From positions 1 through 63,966 of the forward strand of contig JANQMO010000016.1 in assembly GCA_028280025.1 (NCBI GenBank): a DNA stretch of 63,966 nucleotides, read 5' to 3'. Below are positions 35,389-44,781 of the stretch, piece after piece (position 1 is the stretch's first letter; every line of letters starts with the position of its first letter). This DNA is from Chlorobium sp. (lineage in GTDB: Bacteria; Bacteroidota; Chlorobiia; Chlorobiales; Chlorobiaceae). A program made the translations under genes and the position numbers. The notes beneath the pieces were generated by a model that saw nothing but the letters and a program-made list of their open reading frames with translations, ran no database searches and had not been told where the DNA came from.

Positions 35389-36552
35389 ATGTTCAAAATA
35401 CTGACACTCAACAACATCTCGGTGGCAGGCCTTGACCGCCTGCCCCGGGACAAGTACGAGATCGCTTCTGAAATCGTTCATCCTGACGCGATACTGCTGC
35501 GTTCATTCAAAATGCACGACATGGATATTCCCGAATCCCTCAAAGCAGTGGGCCGTGCGGGTGCAGGTGTGAATAATATCCCTGTCGACAAACTGACCGG
35601 CATGGGCATACCGGTCTTCAACACTCCAGGGGCCAATGCCAACGCAGTCAAGGAACTGGTCATCGCCGCGCTTTTGATGGCCAGCCGCAACCTTGCACAG
35701 GCATGGGATTACGCCCGCAGTCTCGAAGGTGACGACGCGGCCATTGCAAAAGCGGTAGAAGCCGGAAAGAAAAAATATGTCGGCACCGAGCTTCCCGGAA
35801 AAACAATCGGCGTTATCGGCCTCGGGGCCATCGGCGGCAGGATCGCAAACGCAGTCATCGATCTCGGCATGAATGTCATCGGTTACGACCCGACCGTCAC
35901 GATCCAGCATGCCTGGAACCTGTCTTCACAGGTAAAACGGGCACTCAGTTTCGAGGAACTTCTTTCAGAGGCGGACTATATAACGTTTCATGTTCCCCTT
36001 GTTGATGCCACCAGGAACATGCTGAACGCAGAACGAATCCGACACATGAAAGAGAACGCGATTATCCTGAACTTCTCCAGAGGCGGGATCGTAGACGACG
36101 CCGCGGTCATAGAAGCCATCGACAACGGCAAACTCTACGCCTATATCAACGACTTCCCGACAAACCAGAACAAGAACCATCCGCAGGTTATTTCCTTGCC
36201 GCACCTTGGGGCATCAACACTTGAAGCCGAAGAAAACTGCGCGGTCATGGCTGCCAACCAGATTCAGGATTATCTCGAAAACGGCAACATCACCAACTCG
36301 GTGAACTTTCCTGAAATGAAAATGCCGAGAGCAGGGGCATCGAGAGTCGCAATCTCAAACTCCAACGTCCCGAACATGGTCGGTCAGATCACGTCTGTTC
36401 TCGCCGATTCCGGCATCAACATCACCGATATGCTCAACAAATCCAGAGGCGATATCGCCTATAACCTTCTTGACCTTGAAACAACGGTGGAGTCAGACGT
36501 AGCCGAAAAGCTCAAAAAGATCGAAGGTGTTCTGGCGGTGAGGATTGTTTAG
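35389..36552 (+). CDS. serA: D-3-phosphoglycerate dehydrogenase
   Basis: 387 residues, the short form with a C-terminal ACT-type domain. NAD-binding GLGAIGGRIANAVIDLGM, substrate/catalytic region FSRGGIVDDAAVIEAIDNG and PHLGASTLEAEENCA. The ACT-like end (NVPNMVGQITSVLADSGINI) would bind the feedback inhibitor serine. Together with serC it forms the first two steps of serine synthesis in an operon. Confidence 0.95.
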   Translation: MFKILTLNNISVAGLDRLPRDKYEIASEIVHPDAILLRSFKMHDMDIPESLKAVGRAGAGVNNIPVDKLTGMGIPVFNTPGANANAVKELVIAALLMASRNLAQAWDYARSLEGDDAAIAKAVEAGKKKYVGTELPGKTIGVIGLGAIGGRIANAVIDLGMNVIGYDPTVTIQHAWNLSSQVKRALSFEELLSEADYITFHVPLVDATRNMLNAERIRHMKENAIILNFSRGGIVDDAAVIEAIDNGKLYAYINDFPTNQNKNHPQVISLPHLGASTLEAEENCAVMAANQIQDYLENGNITNSVNFPEMKMPRAGASRVAISNSNVPNMVGQITSVLADSGINITDMLNKSRGDIAYNLLDLETTVESDVAEKLKKIEGVLAVRIV

Positions 36553-36572
36553 TAGTGATTCGTAAATAGTGA

Positions 36573-37271
36573 ATGGATGGCTGGTTTGCAATGTATTCAA
36601 TGCAAAAAAATACCACACATATCCCGATGCAGGAGCTCACTCATATCCTGCTCGACATGGACGGCACGCTACTGGACCTGTATTTCGACGATTATTTCTG
36701 GGGGCAGCACGTACCGGCGAAGTATGCCGAAAAGCACAGTATTTCCTTCGGCTCCGCGAAAGAAATACTGTATGCCAAATACAAGTCACATGAAAAAACC
36801 CTGAACTGGTGTGACATCGACTTCTGGTCAAGAGAGCTCTACCTTGACATTCCCTCACTCAAAGAAGAGATCGATCACCTGATTGATGTGCATCCGCACG
36901 TCCTTGATTTCCTCACTCTCATGCGCGAACAGGGAAAAAAAATCTTTCTGCTTACCAACGCTCATTTCAAGGCTGTCGAGATAAAGTTCAGAAAAACACA
37001 AATCGGCGATTATTTCGACGAGGTGCTCAGTTCGTTTACTGTAGGGCATCCGAAGGAGCACCTGGATTTTTGGCACAAGGCCGAGGCAAGGTTGCAATTC
37101 GACAAAAAACGCTCACTCTTTATCGACGACACGGAGGATGTTCTGAAAACAGCCCGGGATTACGGGATCAGGCATCTTCTGTTCAAGGCAAAAGCAAGTT
37201 CAATGAGCGAACCGAAAAAAACCGAACATTTTCCGGTTATCCACGACTTCAGGGAATTGATGGAAGAATAA
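36573..37271 (+). CDS. HAD-type GMP/IMP nucleotidase (YrfG-like)
   Basis: 232 residues in the open frame; the start may be ATG 36573 or 36600. Motif I LLDMDGTLLDLYFDDYFW, where the D-D-Y-F-W extension matches the YrfG family. Others: LLTNAHF and SLFIDDTEDVLKTA (motif IV). YrfG dephosphorylates purine monophosphates. Immediately after serA but with weak ribosome sites; co-transcription uncertain. Confidence 0.7.
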   Translation: MDGWFAMYSMQKNTTHIPMQELTHILLDMDGTLLDLYFDDYFWGQHVPAKYAEKHSISFGSAKEILYAKYKSHEKTLNWCDIDFWSRELYLDIPSLKEEIDHLIDVHPHVLDFLTLMREQGKKIFLLTNAHFKAVEIKFRKTQIGDYFDEVLSSFTVGHPKEHLDFWHKAEARLQFDKKRSLFIDDTEDVLKTARDYGIRHLLFKAKASSMSEPKKTEHFPVIHDFRELMEE

Positions 37272-37351
37272 TGTTGATTTGTTGAGCTGTTGAATCGTCC
37301 TGAGATACGAATGCCTTCGGCTATTGAAGGACATGCAGACAGTTCGCAGTC

Positions 37352-37654
37352 CTAAACTCTTAACTGCCATCTCTTGGGGTTCCTGCTGCAATGCATTACT
37401 GCAATGACTACTATTGCCTTTTTTTCTTTTTCAATTCTGTAAAACACTCCGAAAGGAAAACGATGTATGATCGCACGGCGAGTCTCTCTATGAACCACTG
37501 AAAATATAGTCGGTCTTTTCGAAATCGTGTCAAAAACGCCCAGAACTTCATCGAGGAAATCCTTGCCAAGACCGTTCTTTTGCTTTTCATACCATAGAGC
37601 AGCCGCCTCGATATCTTTTTCTGCTTCGGGACGAATATGTACTTTGAGGCTCAC
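37352..37654 (-). CDS. RelE/ParE-family toxin
   Basis: 100 residues of the RelE/ParE fold: IRPEAEKDIEAAALWYEKQ, then FPFGVFYRIEKEKKAIVV and the final HCSRNPKRW. Typical chromosomal toxin. The start overlaps the stop of the antitoxin gene (37651-37654), an ATGA-type overlap. Confidence 0.85.
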   Translation of the reverse strand: MSLKVHIRPEAEKDIEAAALWYEKQKNGLGKDFLDEVLGVFDTISKRPTIFSVVHRETRRAIIHRFPFGVFYRIEKEKKAIVVIAVMHCSRNPKRWQLRV

Positions 37655-37860
37655 AGCTTCTTCTTTATATCCGCTATCACCTCGGCAGCTACACGCCCAA
37701 CGTTTTTATCAAGCTCATAAATATCCAGGCGCTTGTCCAGTTCCGCCTTTTGTTCATCGGTCAACGGCAATGCCCCCTGATCCGCAGCAATACTATCCCA
37801 TATATCCTCTACAAGTCGAAGCCTTTCATCTATAGAAAGGTTATGCAATTCCGTTTTCAT
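37651..37860 (-). CDS. Addiction-module antitoxin (Unstab_antitox family)
   Basis: 69 residues from ATG 37860 (GGGGGA upstream), matching the putative addiction module component family (TIGR02574): LSIDERLRLVEDIWDSIA at the start and LPLTDEQKAELDKRLDIYE in the middle. These antitoxins pair with RelE/ParE toxins. Confidence 0.85.
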   Translation of the reverse strand: MKTELHNLSIDERLRLVEDIWDSIAADQGALPLTDEQKAELDKRLDIYELDKNVGRVAAEVIADIKKKL

Positions 37861-38220
37861 TTGATGTTCCCCCTTACTACTAACGTCCAACCCTGATCAG
37901 GATGGTGTATTTCTTAAAACACTTTTTTCTTTTACAATACAGATTTTTCTTTCGAACCACAATGAAGCAGAAAATCAGTAGATGACATCACGGGAAAAAT
38001 GCAAAAAGGACAGAGGGATGCCCCTGAACCTAAGCCTTAGTCATCCTCGGGCTTGACCCAGGGATCTATCTTCTAACGAAACTCCATATGGATGCCGGAT
38101 CATGTCCGGCATGACTTTCCAGTTGCTACAATAACTCGGAAAGCTATCTTCACCCCATTACCTACTACCTTTTTTCCTTTCCATTCACGATTCACGACTC
38201 CCCCTCTTTACTCCTTCTGC
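37861..38220. repeat. Intergenic region with palindromic and dispersed repeats
   Basis: ATGCCGGA (38092-38099) pairs with TCCGGCAT (38105-38112); the preceding CATCCTCGGGCTTGACCCAG belongs to the same recurrent intergenic element type. At 38122-38172 lies, in reverse orientation, a copy of the repeat also at 39100-39155 and 50890-50940 (shared GAAGATA and GTTGCAAC-type words). No gene is seen. Confidence 0.65.
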
Positions 38221-38898
38221 TTAGAATACCTTCACCACGAAATACACCCCGGTCAGGATCATGATCAGGCTGGCGAGCTTGTAGAGTCTTTCACGGGCCT
38301 TCGCGCCAATGACGTCAATAACCTTCCCGGCAAGCAGCAGGGCCGGGGCAGTGCCGATCCCGAAGAACAGCAGCATGGAAGCGCCCTGAAGCATCCCCGC
38401 CAGGTGGTTTTCCGCCTCCATGGAAGTCCTTGCCGCCGCAAGCAGGGCGGTGTAGGTCAGACCGCAGGGCAGAAATCCAAGCACGATCCCCATCGGATAA
38501 TAGGTCCCGGCAGTACGCGGCCCCCTGAAGATTTCCATGGTTTTACCGATGACCGATGACAACCACGAGCTGTTGCCCGCTTTTTTTCGGACAGGTATCC
38601 ACCCGCCTATGGCTATTCCCATGACAATGATCGACAACCCGGCCAGTACCATGATCGCCGACTGAATCTTCTCGATCGAAGTCGTGAGTACCAGAAAGGA
38701 TCCGAAGAGCCCGACAACCGCCCCCATGATCATATAGGTTGTTGTTCTCCCGAGGTTGTAAAGAATATGGTGCAGATAGCGCAGTTTCCGTTCACCGAGC
38801 GAATAAGCAGCCACGACCGGCCCGCACATCCCGATACAATGGCCGAAACCACCCGCGAGTCCGGTGAGAAACATCAAGACCCAGGCACTTTCTTCCAT
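38221..38898 (-). CDS. SafE/TauE-type membrane protein of the cbb3 cluster
   Basis: 225 residues, six transmembrane helices. The first holds GLAGGFGHCIGMCGPVVAAY, whose H-C-x-G-M-C-G is typical of the DsbD/SafE-like group found in cco clusters. The last gene in the ccoI-ccoS-safE order, starting 6 nt after the ccoS stop. Such proteins are thought to assist copper or redox handling during cbb3 assembly. Confidence 0.8.
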   Translation of the reverse strand: MEESAWVLMFLTGLAGGFGHCIGMCGPVVAAYSLGERKLRYLHHILYNLGRTTTYMIMGAVVGLFGSFLVLTTSIEKIQSAIMVLAGLSIIVMGIAIGGWIPVRKKAGNSSWLSSVIGKTMEIFRGPRTAGTYYPMGIVLGFLPCGLTYTALLAAARTSMEAENHLAGMLQGASMLLFFGIGTAPALLLAGKVIDVIGAKARERLYKLASLIMILTGVYFVVKVF

Positions 38899-38904
38899 AA
38901 CCGG

Positions 38905-39075
38905 CTACTTTTTTGATTGTGTTTCCCGTGATTGATCATCCTCGTCGTCCAGCATACGGTATTTCGGGGCTTCCGGATCGTCGAACTGGCCGCTCTTGAC
39001 AGCCCAGACAAACAGAAGCCATGCTGCAACCCCCAGAAAAAAGACGATAAATATCAGGAAAAAGGTGGTGTACAT
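38905..39075 (-). CDS. ccoS: cbb3 oxidase assembly protein CcoS
   Basis: Recovered by translating the gap: 56 residues from ATG 39075. One N-terminal helix (FFLIFIVFFLGVAAWLLFVW) followed by AVKSGQFDDPEAPKYRMLDD, where KSGQFDD is the family signature. CcoS is needed for cofactor insertion in the catalytic subunit. Its C-terminal part (EAPKYRMLDD) resembles the tail of CcoQ in this cluster. Confidence 0.9.
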   Translation of the reverse strand: MYTTFFLIFIVFFLGVAAWLLFVWAVKSGQFDDPEAPKYRMLDDEDDQSRETQSKK

Positions 39076-39080
39076 GGAGA

Positions 39081-39285
39081 ATAGGTAATAGGTAATAGGT
39101 AATAGGTAATAGTGGGAAGATATTTTTCGGAGTTATTGTTGCAACAGAAAAGTTACCCTACTCTTTGAAACCCGACCTGTCATGCAACAACCACCTGATA
39201 AGCAGCACTTTGTACCTGACTCTTTCATTCGCCATCAAGTTATCCAAAAACCCATTACCTATTACCTATTCCCTATTACCCACTT
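39081..39285. repeat. Heptamer array and inverted copy inside the cco cluster
   Basis: ATAGGTA is repeated about 4.5 times at 39081-39112. From about 39252 the inverse TTACCTATTACCTATTCCC appears. The flanking sequence GTTGCAACAGAAAAGTTA (39137-39154) is also found near 50922-50940. This 200-bp block separates ccoI from ccoS. Confidence 0.8.
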
Positions 39286-41708
39286 TGAAACTTCCTCAGC
39301 CTCATTGCGTTGCCTACCACCACCAGCGAACTGCATGCCATCAGGAAGGCCGACATGATCGGGTGCAGGAAACCGCCGATTGCAAGGGGTATAGCGACCA
39401 GGTTATACGAAAAAGCCCAGAAAAGGTTTTGGCGGATAACAGTAAAGCAGCGCCTGGAGCCGTCAATGAGTGCGGTAATGAGACCGAGGTTATCCTGCAT
39501 AACGACCACTCCTGCACTTTCGAGCGCGATATCGGACGCGTGGCCAAGCGTCACCCCTGTGTCGGCTTCCATCAGGGCAGGTGCATCGTTGATGCCGTCC
39601 CCCACCATAATGATCCTGTTCCCCTCGAGGTTCATGGTCCGGATCACGTCCGCTTTTTCCATCGGGTTCAAGCCTGCCCGGATATCTTTTATTCCGCAAC
39701 GACCGGCCACATAGCGGGCTACCTGACGGGTATCTCCGGTCAGCATACTGACTCGTATGCCGCGATCCATGAGTCCTGAAACAAGAGCTGCTGCATCATT
39801 ACGAACATCATCGATCATACCGATCATTCCCGCATATATCTTGTCAACCGCAATAAAAACCACCGTTTTCCCACTGCCTGCAAGCTTTTCAAACAAAACA
39901 TCCTGCTCCTTGGGAACAACCACGCTGTTTTCCGTCATGAAATCCCTGTTTCCGGCAAGACATGATCTGGTATTGACTGTTCCGGAAACGCCTTTTCCGG
40001 GAATGACACGAAAACCTTCCACAGGGAACAACGTTCCGGAATATTCACTGACGATAGCACGGCCGGCCGGATGTTCGGAATATTTCTCGATCGATGCCGC
40101 ATAACCCAGCAATGCATCCCGTGTTGTCATACTCACCACGTCGGTCACCGACATATCTCCATCGGTAATGGTTCCTGTCTTGTCCAAAACGACGCAATCC
40201 GTCCTGGAAACGATTTCAAAAATATCGCCGCCCTTGACAAGAATCCCGTTCCTGGCCGCCGAATTTGTCCCCATAAGAATCGCCAGCGGCGTAGCAAGCC
40301 CGAGAGCACAGGGACATGCCACGACAAGGACGGAAACTGCATTCATCAATGACACCGATATGTCAGCGGTAGTCACCATCCAGTATGCAAAAGAGAGGAA
40401 AGCAACAAAGACGACAAGCGGCACGAAATACCCCGCAGTCCTGTCGGCAATCGCCTGGATCGGCGCTTTGCGGGATTGCGCATCTTCTACCGTGCGGATA
40501 ATTCTGGATAGAACCGTATCGTTTTTCCCGGCCGATACCCGAACGGCAAGCCTGCCATTGAGCGATATCGTCCCCGCAAAAACCTCCTCTTCTCTCGATT
40601 TGAATACAGGTTTCGATTCCCCTGTAAGCATCGATTCGTCCACATCCGCTTCTCCCTCGACAACCATCCCGTCAAGAGGAAACTTCTCGCCGGCTCGCAC
40701 TTCGATGGTGTTTCCCGGACTCAGTTCCTCCAGCGGCACCAGACGCGTTTCACCGGAATCCGTCAGGAGCCGGGCTTCCCCGGACTGCATTTCGATCAGC
40801 AGCGAGAGCGTGTTTCCTGCTTTGAGTTTCGATCCTGCTTCGAGAAACCGCCCGAGCAGAATAAACGTGACGATCATCGCTGACGTATCGAAATAGACCT
40901 CGCCGCCGGTAAAGATCATAACAATACTGTAGGCATATGAAGAAACCGATCCGAGCGCTATCAGGACATCCATACTGAGCGACCGCCTGAGAACTGCGCG
41001 AACGGAGTTTTTCAAAAACGGATACCCGGAGTAGAACAGCACCGGGGTCGCCAGAGCCCAGGCGATGAGTTGAAAGGTCCGTCGGTACTCTGCTTCAATG
41101 CCCTGGAAAAAGCCCGCATAGAGCGCGGCTACAAAAAGCATAAGCTGCATCGAAAAAAAGGCGGCAGTGCCGAACCTGAGAAGGAGATCGTTTTTTTCGC
41201 GAACAAGCGCTTCGCTGAATGCCGTCGGATGGCATGGATGGGGCGCATATCCTATCGACCGGATGCCTTCGAGAATCTCGTTTAAAGAAAGTTTTTGGTC
41301 TTCCCATTGAACAGTCAGGCGATGTGTCGCATAGTTGACCCTTGCCGAAACCATTCCGTCCATTTTCATGAGGAATTTTTCAACGAGCCAGACACATGAC
41401 GCACATCGAATCCCTGAAAGCACCATATCCAGCGATGAGGTTGTCCCGTATTTTCTGACAGTGTCTTTAAAAGCACCTGGTTTGACCACGGCTTTTTCGG
41501 GAGGACCTGGCGTCCAGCCGCACCTGCTGCTGTAGAAGGTATCGAGAGATTCTTTGTGAATCAGTTCATACACCCCGAGACAGCCCTGACAGCAGAAATA
41601 TTTTGTTTCTCCGTCGAAACCGGCTGTGACCGCAGGCTCCCCTTTCATTTCCAGCAGGCAATGGGCACAGCGTCTCACATCCGATTTCCCCGTTTCATTC
41701 CCTGACAT
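39276..41708 (-). CDS. ccoI: Copper-exporting P1B-type ATPase for cbb3 assembly
   Basis: 810 residues. N-terminus with Cys-rich metal-binding region RCAHC...FCCQGC and then a heavy-metal domain GIRCASCVWLVEKF. Eight transmembrane helices; the ion-pass motif is CPCALGLATP, the phosphorylation site DKTGTITDG, the hinge GDGINDAPAL. The type fits FixI/CcoI, which moves copper to the outside of the membrane for cbb3 oxidase. The start overlaps the end of the upstream YtkA-like gene by 14 nt. Confidence 0.95.
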   Translation of the reverse strand: MSGNETGKSDVRRCAHCLLEMKGEPAVTAGFDGETKYFCCQGCLGVYELIHKESLDTFYSSRCGWTPGPPEKAVVKPGAFKDTVRKYGTTSSLDMVLSGIRCASCVWLVEKFLMKMDGMVSARVNYATHRLTVQWEDQKLSLNEILEGIRSIGYAPHPCHPTAFSEALVREKNDLLLRFGTAAFFSMQLMLFVAALYAGFFQGIEAEYRRTFQLIAWALATPVLFYSGYPFLKNSVRAVLRRSLSMDVLIALGSVSSYAYSIVMIFTGGEVYFDTSAMIVTFILLGRFLEAGSKLKAGNTLSLLIEMQSGEARLLTDSGETRLVPLEELSPGNTIEVRAGEKFPLDGMVVEGEADVDESMLTGESKPVFKSREEEVFAGTISLNGRLAVRVSAGKNDTVLSRIIRTVEDAQSRKAPIQAIADRTAGYFVPLVVFVAFLSFAYWMVTTADISVSLMNAVSVLVVACPCALGLATPLAILMGTNSAARNGILVKGGDIFEIVSRTDCVVLDKTGTITDGDMSVTDVVSMTTRDALLGYAASIEKYSEHPAGRAIVSEYSGTLFPVEGFRVIPGKGVSGTVNTRSCLAGNRDFMTENSVVVPKEQDVLFEKLAGSGKTVVFIAVDKIYAGMIGMIDDVRNDAAALVSGLMDRGIRVSMLTGDTRQVARYVAGRCGIKDIRAGLNPMEKADVIRTMNLEGNRIIMVGDGINDAPALMEADTGVTLGHASDIALESAGVVVMQDNLGLITALIDGSRRCFTVIRQNLFWAFSYNLVAIPLAIGGFLHPIMSAFLMACSSLVVVGNAMRLRKFQSG

Positions 41709-42117
41709 TGAACGTGAATGCCGGTTTCAGGGTGTCGGACAGAAACAGGGTTGCCCTCCAGAGTGTCTTTCCGCTGGCACACCTGACGATAATACCCGTT
41801 CCCCGGTAATGACGACTGTCCATGCTTTTTTCCAGCTCAACCCGGTTTTTTCCCATGTCCATGCCCGGCATCGACAGATCGAGAACAAGGATGTCCGCTT
41901 CCGGAGATTTCCCTTCGAACGAAACATCGAAGGCCAGTTCCTTCATGTGAACAACGGGTTTGGGCATGATATCAAGCGTAACCACGTACTCTCCGGCCGA
42001 CTTCGTACAGGAGTCCGCATGCGGATCGCAATCCGCAGCAGGACCCTTTCCCATTGAGCATGCAGCAATAGCGAGAAAAAACATGATGGAGATCGAGAAG
42101 ACAAATGACCGTTTCAT
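41695..42117 (-). CDS. YtkA-like lipoprotein of the cco cluster
   Basis: 140 residues from ATG 42117, overlapping the fixH stop as ATGA. Signal peptide FVFSISIMFFLAIAAC ends in a lipobox Cys. The mature part has an FixH/YtkA-like beta-sandwich look: HMKELAFDVSFEGKSPEADI and DLSMPGMDMGKNRVELEK, with a Met-rich loop (M-P-G-M-D-M) that could bind copper. Likely role in copper delivery. Confidence 0.7.
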   Translation of the reverse strand: MKRSFVFSISIMFFLAIAACSMGKGPAADCDPHADSCTKSAGEYVVTLDIMPKPVVHMKELAFDVSFEGKSPEADILVLDLSMPGMDMGKNRVELEKSMDSRHYRGTGIIVRCASGKTLWRATLFLSDTLKPAFTFNVRE

Positions 42118-42551
42118 CTGATATCGGTAAACCATTTTCTTCCTGTATTGATTGACGAAGTTGCAATATCAACCTTCATAAGACACTTCCCGTGATAAGG
42201 AAGAGTGATACCTGCCCGGTAGACTCCCGGTTCGGTTTCGATCATCGCAAGCGTCGTGTCGTAGCGATCGTCCTTCACGCCGCACGCGGAAAAAAAAACC
42301 TCAGCCCCGCGCAACGGCTCATCCTGCTCAAAAAGTTTGACAATCACCTCGTTCTCCCCTTTCCGGAACACATCGGGAAGCAGGATTTTCAGACCAAGCG
42401 AGTCTTCGAGTTCCCTGGTAGTGAAGTATCCGGTTGCCTTCTCGTAATAATTATCCTCTACAAGAGCCTCCGATTCACTGTGTGCGACATAAAACCCGAT
42501 TACCATGGCGAACAGAAAAACCGCATAGAGAGTAACAAGGAATGGTTTCAT
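42114..42551 (-). CDS. fixH: FixH/CcoH-like assembly protein
   Basis: 145 residues. One N-terminal transmembrane helix (LVTLYAVFLFAMVIGFYVAH), then ESEALVEDNYYEKATGY, the signature of FixH, and a beta-rich periplasmic domain. Required for stable cbb3 oxidase. It heads the fixH-ytkA-ccoI part of the cluster. Confidence 0.85.
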   Translation of the reverse strand: MKPFLVTLYAVFLFAMVIGFYVAHSESEALVEDNYYEKATGYFTTRELEDSLGLKILLPDVFRKGENEVIVKLFEQDEPLRGAEVFFSACGVKDDRYDTTLAMIETEPGVYRAGITLPYHGKCLMKVDIATSSINTGRKWFTDIR

Positions 42552-42779
42552 CTATTTATTGAAAAATGTCTACGAAATCCTTCTTTTCAAACCACCCGGA
42601 AACAGAACGATCTTTACACAGCACTGCATCTGAAGGGTGAAAAGATTGAAAGGCTGCCGGCACCAGCAGTCCAAACCGCGGAAATGGCAGGCCTGTTGTC
42701 ATCAACTTGTCATTATAGTTTTTTTGATCCATAACTTATCGTTTATTAAACCGTTTTGGCATTTTTGTGATCCTGTAGT

Positions 42780-43538
42780 ATGCCCCAAAAAAGAAAAGAG
42801 GTCAGTGACCATAGAAGAAAAAACTCCCGCAAAGACAACACCATATTCAGTTCACCGATCACTGTACAAAACACAGAATTATATCTCCATATGCTTGAAA
42901 GACATCACATAACAACATCGGTTTCCGGTCATTACCTGATCAGGAAACCTTCTTGTAACGGTCCGTTTCGTCTTCTCGTAGGCTTTCATGGATATGGACA
43001 GTTAGCAGAAGCTGAACTCGCTCTTCTTCAGCAAATAGAAGGGAATGGAGACTGGATATGCTGCGCAATCGAAGCACTTCATCCTTTTTATGCAAAAAAA
43101 GGTGGCATTGGAGCAAGCTGGATGACTCGTCATCATCGCGAAATAATGATCACAGAAAATATCGACTATATCGACAAGGTACTCTCGGAACTTGGCCGAC
43201 AATACCCTCTGGATGGAACGCTTGTATACCACGGCTTCTCCATGGGAGCAGCAATGGCGGTCCACAGTGCCCTTCTCGGGCAACATTCACCAAAGGCGGT
43301 CATGCTTCTCGGAGGAGCTATCCCCAGGGAACATGAAAGACTGGAAAAAATGAACACGGTGCACATAGCGCGAGGCAATAGCGATTTTTTATACAAAAAA
43401 AAAGAATATGAGCGCGATATGGCAAAGTTGGAAGCGTCAGGTGTTCCGTTTGTTCAATGCAGTTTTTCCGGAGGTCATGAAGCCGGCGAGACATATCTCA
43501 AATCTGCAGGTGCTTTCCTGAAACAGGTTGGCAATTGA
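42780..43538 (+). CDS. Alpha/beta hydrolase, phospholipase/carboxylesterase type
   Basis: 252 residues in the open frame; the first 35 residues are basic and poorly conserved in look, so the start may be further in (ATG 42894). Motifs: LLVGFHGYGQ, nucleophile elbow Y-H-G-F-S-M-G-A with Ser, and the late His in FSGGHEAG. Between, FLYKKK replaces the usual D-region. Divergent from fixH and convergent with the radical SAM gene, which ends 3 nt after it. Confidence 0.7.
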   Translation: MPQKRKEVSDHRRKNSRKDNTIFSSPITVQNTELYLHMLERHHITTSVSGHYLIRKPSCNGPFRLLVGFHGYGQLAEAELALLQQIEGNGDWICCAIEALHPFYAKKGGIGASWMTRHHREIMITENIDYIDKVLSELGRQYPLDGTLVYHGFSMGAAMAVHSALLGQHSPKAVMLLGGAIPREHERLEKMNTVHIARGNSDFLYKKKEYERDMAKLEASGVPFVQCSFSGGHEAGETYLKSAGAFLKQVGN

Positions 43539-43541
43539 ACC

Positions 43542-44525
43542 TTACCGGATAAGGGGTCGCGGGACCTGTTCAGGAAGTGTTTTATCGAGATAAGAGGAAA
43601 ACCGGACCATATTTTCAAAGAAAGACTCAACCTGGAATGTATCCTCAACAAGCTTACCACGTTTCCAGCAACGAAACGTTTCCGGTTTGGCAAAATCGAT
43701 CAGACAGATTTCGACTTTAGGATTATGATGGTATTCATAGCACCCCATACAACCCAGGCAACGATTCCCTGGCGTTGGATCGAGGCCATCAATTTTCACC
43801 TTCCGACGGTGCTCTTTATCATGGGGAATCCGACTGTCAACAACGTTCTTTAATTCCTCTAAAGTATATGGTTCACTATCGATGAATTTGCCGACCTTCC
43901 CTATTGACCGGTAGTGTATATACCTTACGCTTTTGTAACGCTCTGACAAATCCATCAAATCCGTAACGACACCCTCATTGACACCGCGCACGATTATGGC
44001 AGTTATCGCAATACGGCGAATACCAACGTCATCGAGGTTCTGAAGCGCTTTCAGCTTTTCTTCTGCATAATCACCGTTATCGATCTGTCGATACCATGCA
44101 TTGTCGGAACCTCCGTTCATCGATATGGTTGCGATAACAGGAACACCGGTGTCCTTCACTGCCCTTGCAAGAGAAAGGTCGACGAACACAGCTCCATTTG
44201 ACACAAATGAAACCATGTGATTGTGCTCGTTCGCCGTCGTAATAAACTCTAAAAATTGCGGATGCAACGTTGGTTCGCCGCCCATAAACCTGAACGCAAC
44301 ACGGTTGGGCAAACGCCGACAGACCTTCCTGAAATAATCCAGTGACATATCCGGTAATGTTCTGACCGGATTATAACAATAGTTGCAATTGTAATTACAA
44401 CGGTGTGTCAGATCAACATAGATAAGCGGGAACGGATTTTCATCGACGCCATGAACAATGGAGGAACCAAGCTTGCCTGACGGAAAATCCTTGAGTTCGG
44501 GTATGGTATATTCTTGAAAAGCCAT
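43542..44525 (-). CDS. Radical SAM protein
   Basis: 327 residues. IYVDLTHRCNYNCNYCYNPV has the CxxxCxxC cluster for the [4Fe-4S]-SAM centre, FRFMGGEPTLHPQFLE the glycine-rich SAM loop. Near the C-terminus NRCLGCMGCYEYHHNPK and ICLIDF-like Cys suggest a second cluster (SPASM-like). Substrate unknown. It sits between the two halves of the cco cluster. Confidence 0.85.
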   Translation of the reverse strand: MAFQEYTIPELKDFPSGKLGSSIVHGVDENPFPLIYVDLTHRCNYNCNYCYNPVRTLPDMSLDYFRKVCRRLPNRVAFRFMGGEPTLHPQFLEFITTANEHNHMVSFVSNGAVFVDLSLARAVKDTGVPVIATISMNGGSDNAWYRQIDNGDYAEEKLKALQNLDDVGIRRIAITAIIVRGVNEGVVTDLMDLSERYKSVRYIHYRSIGKVGKFIDSEPYTLEELKNVVDSRIPHDKEHRRKVKIDGLDPTPGNRCLGCMGCYEYHHNPKVEICLIDFAKPETFRCWKRGKLVEDTFQVESFFENMVRFSSYLDKTLPEQVPRPLIR

Positions 44526-44781
44526 ACCGGGACGCTATTTTTTCAAATTGATCAATCGCCTTGGCATCAAGGCAGAGAAATACATGAAGCAATCCTGCTG
44601 TCACTCCCGGCGAGCACAGACGACTGCCGAATATGGACTCATAAACCTTCTTACGATGCCGGCAATACTGCTCTTTACAAAGAAAATCTTTCGGAGCTGC
44701 CTGCATGATTGCCTGACAGCAATAACAGAGCATTTGTCTGTTTCATTATACGAATCAATGCAAAAAATACAATACATTACA
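44526..44781. other. Gap between radical SAM gene and ccoG
   Basis: About 250 nt. The open frames here on both strands have no family resemblance or coding character and are not called. No repeats were noted. It probably holds the radical SAM promoter and the end of the ccoNOQPG transcript. Confidence 0.4.

Noticed and set aside
40610..40640. TTCGATTCCCC resembling a tRNA T-arm
   Set aside because: It is inside ccoI with no acceptor stem or anticodon arm around it.
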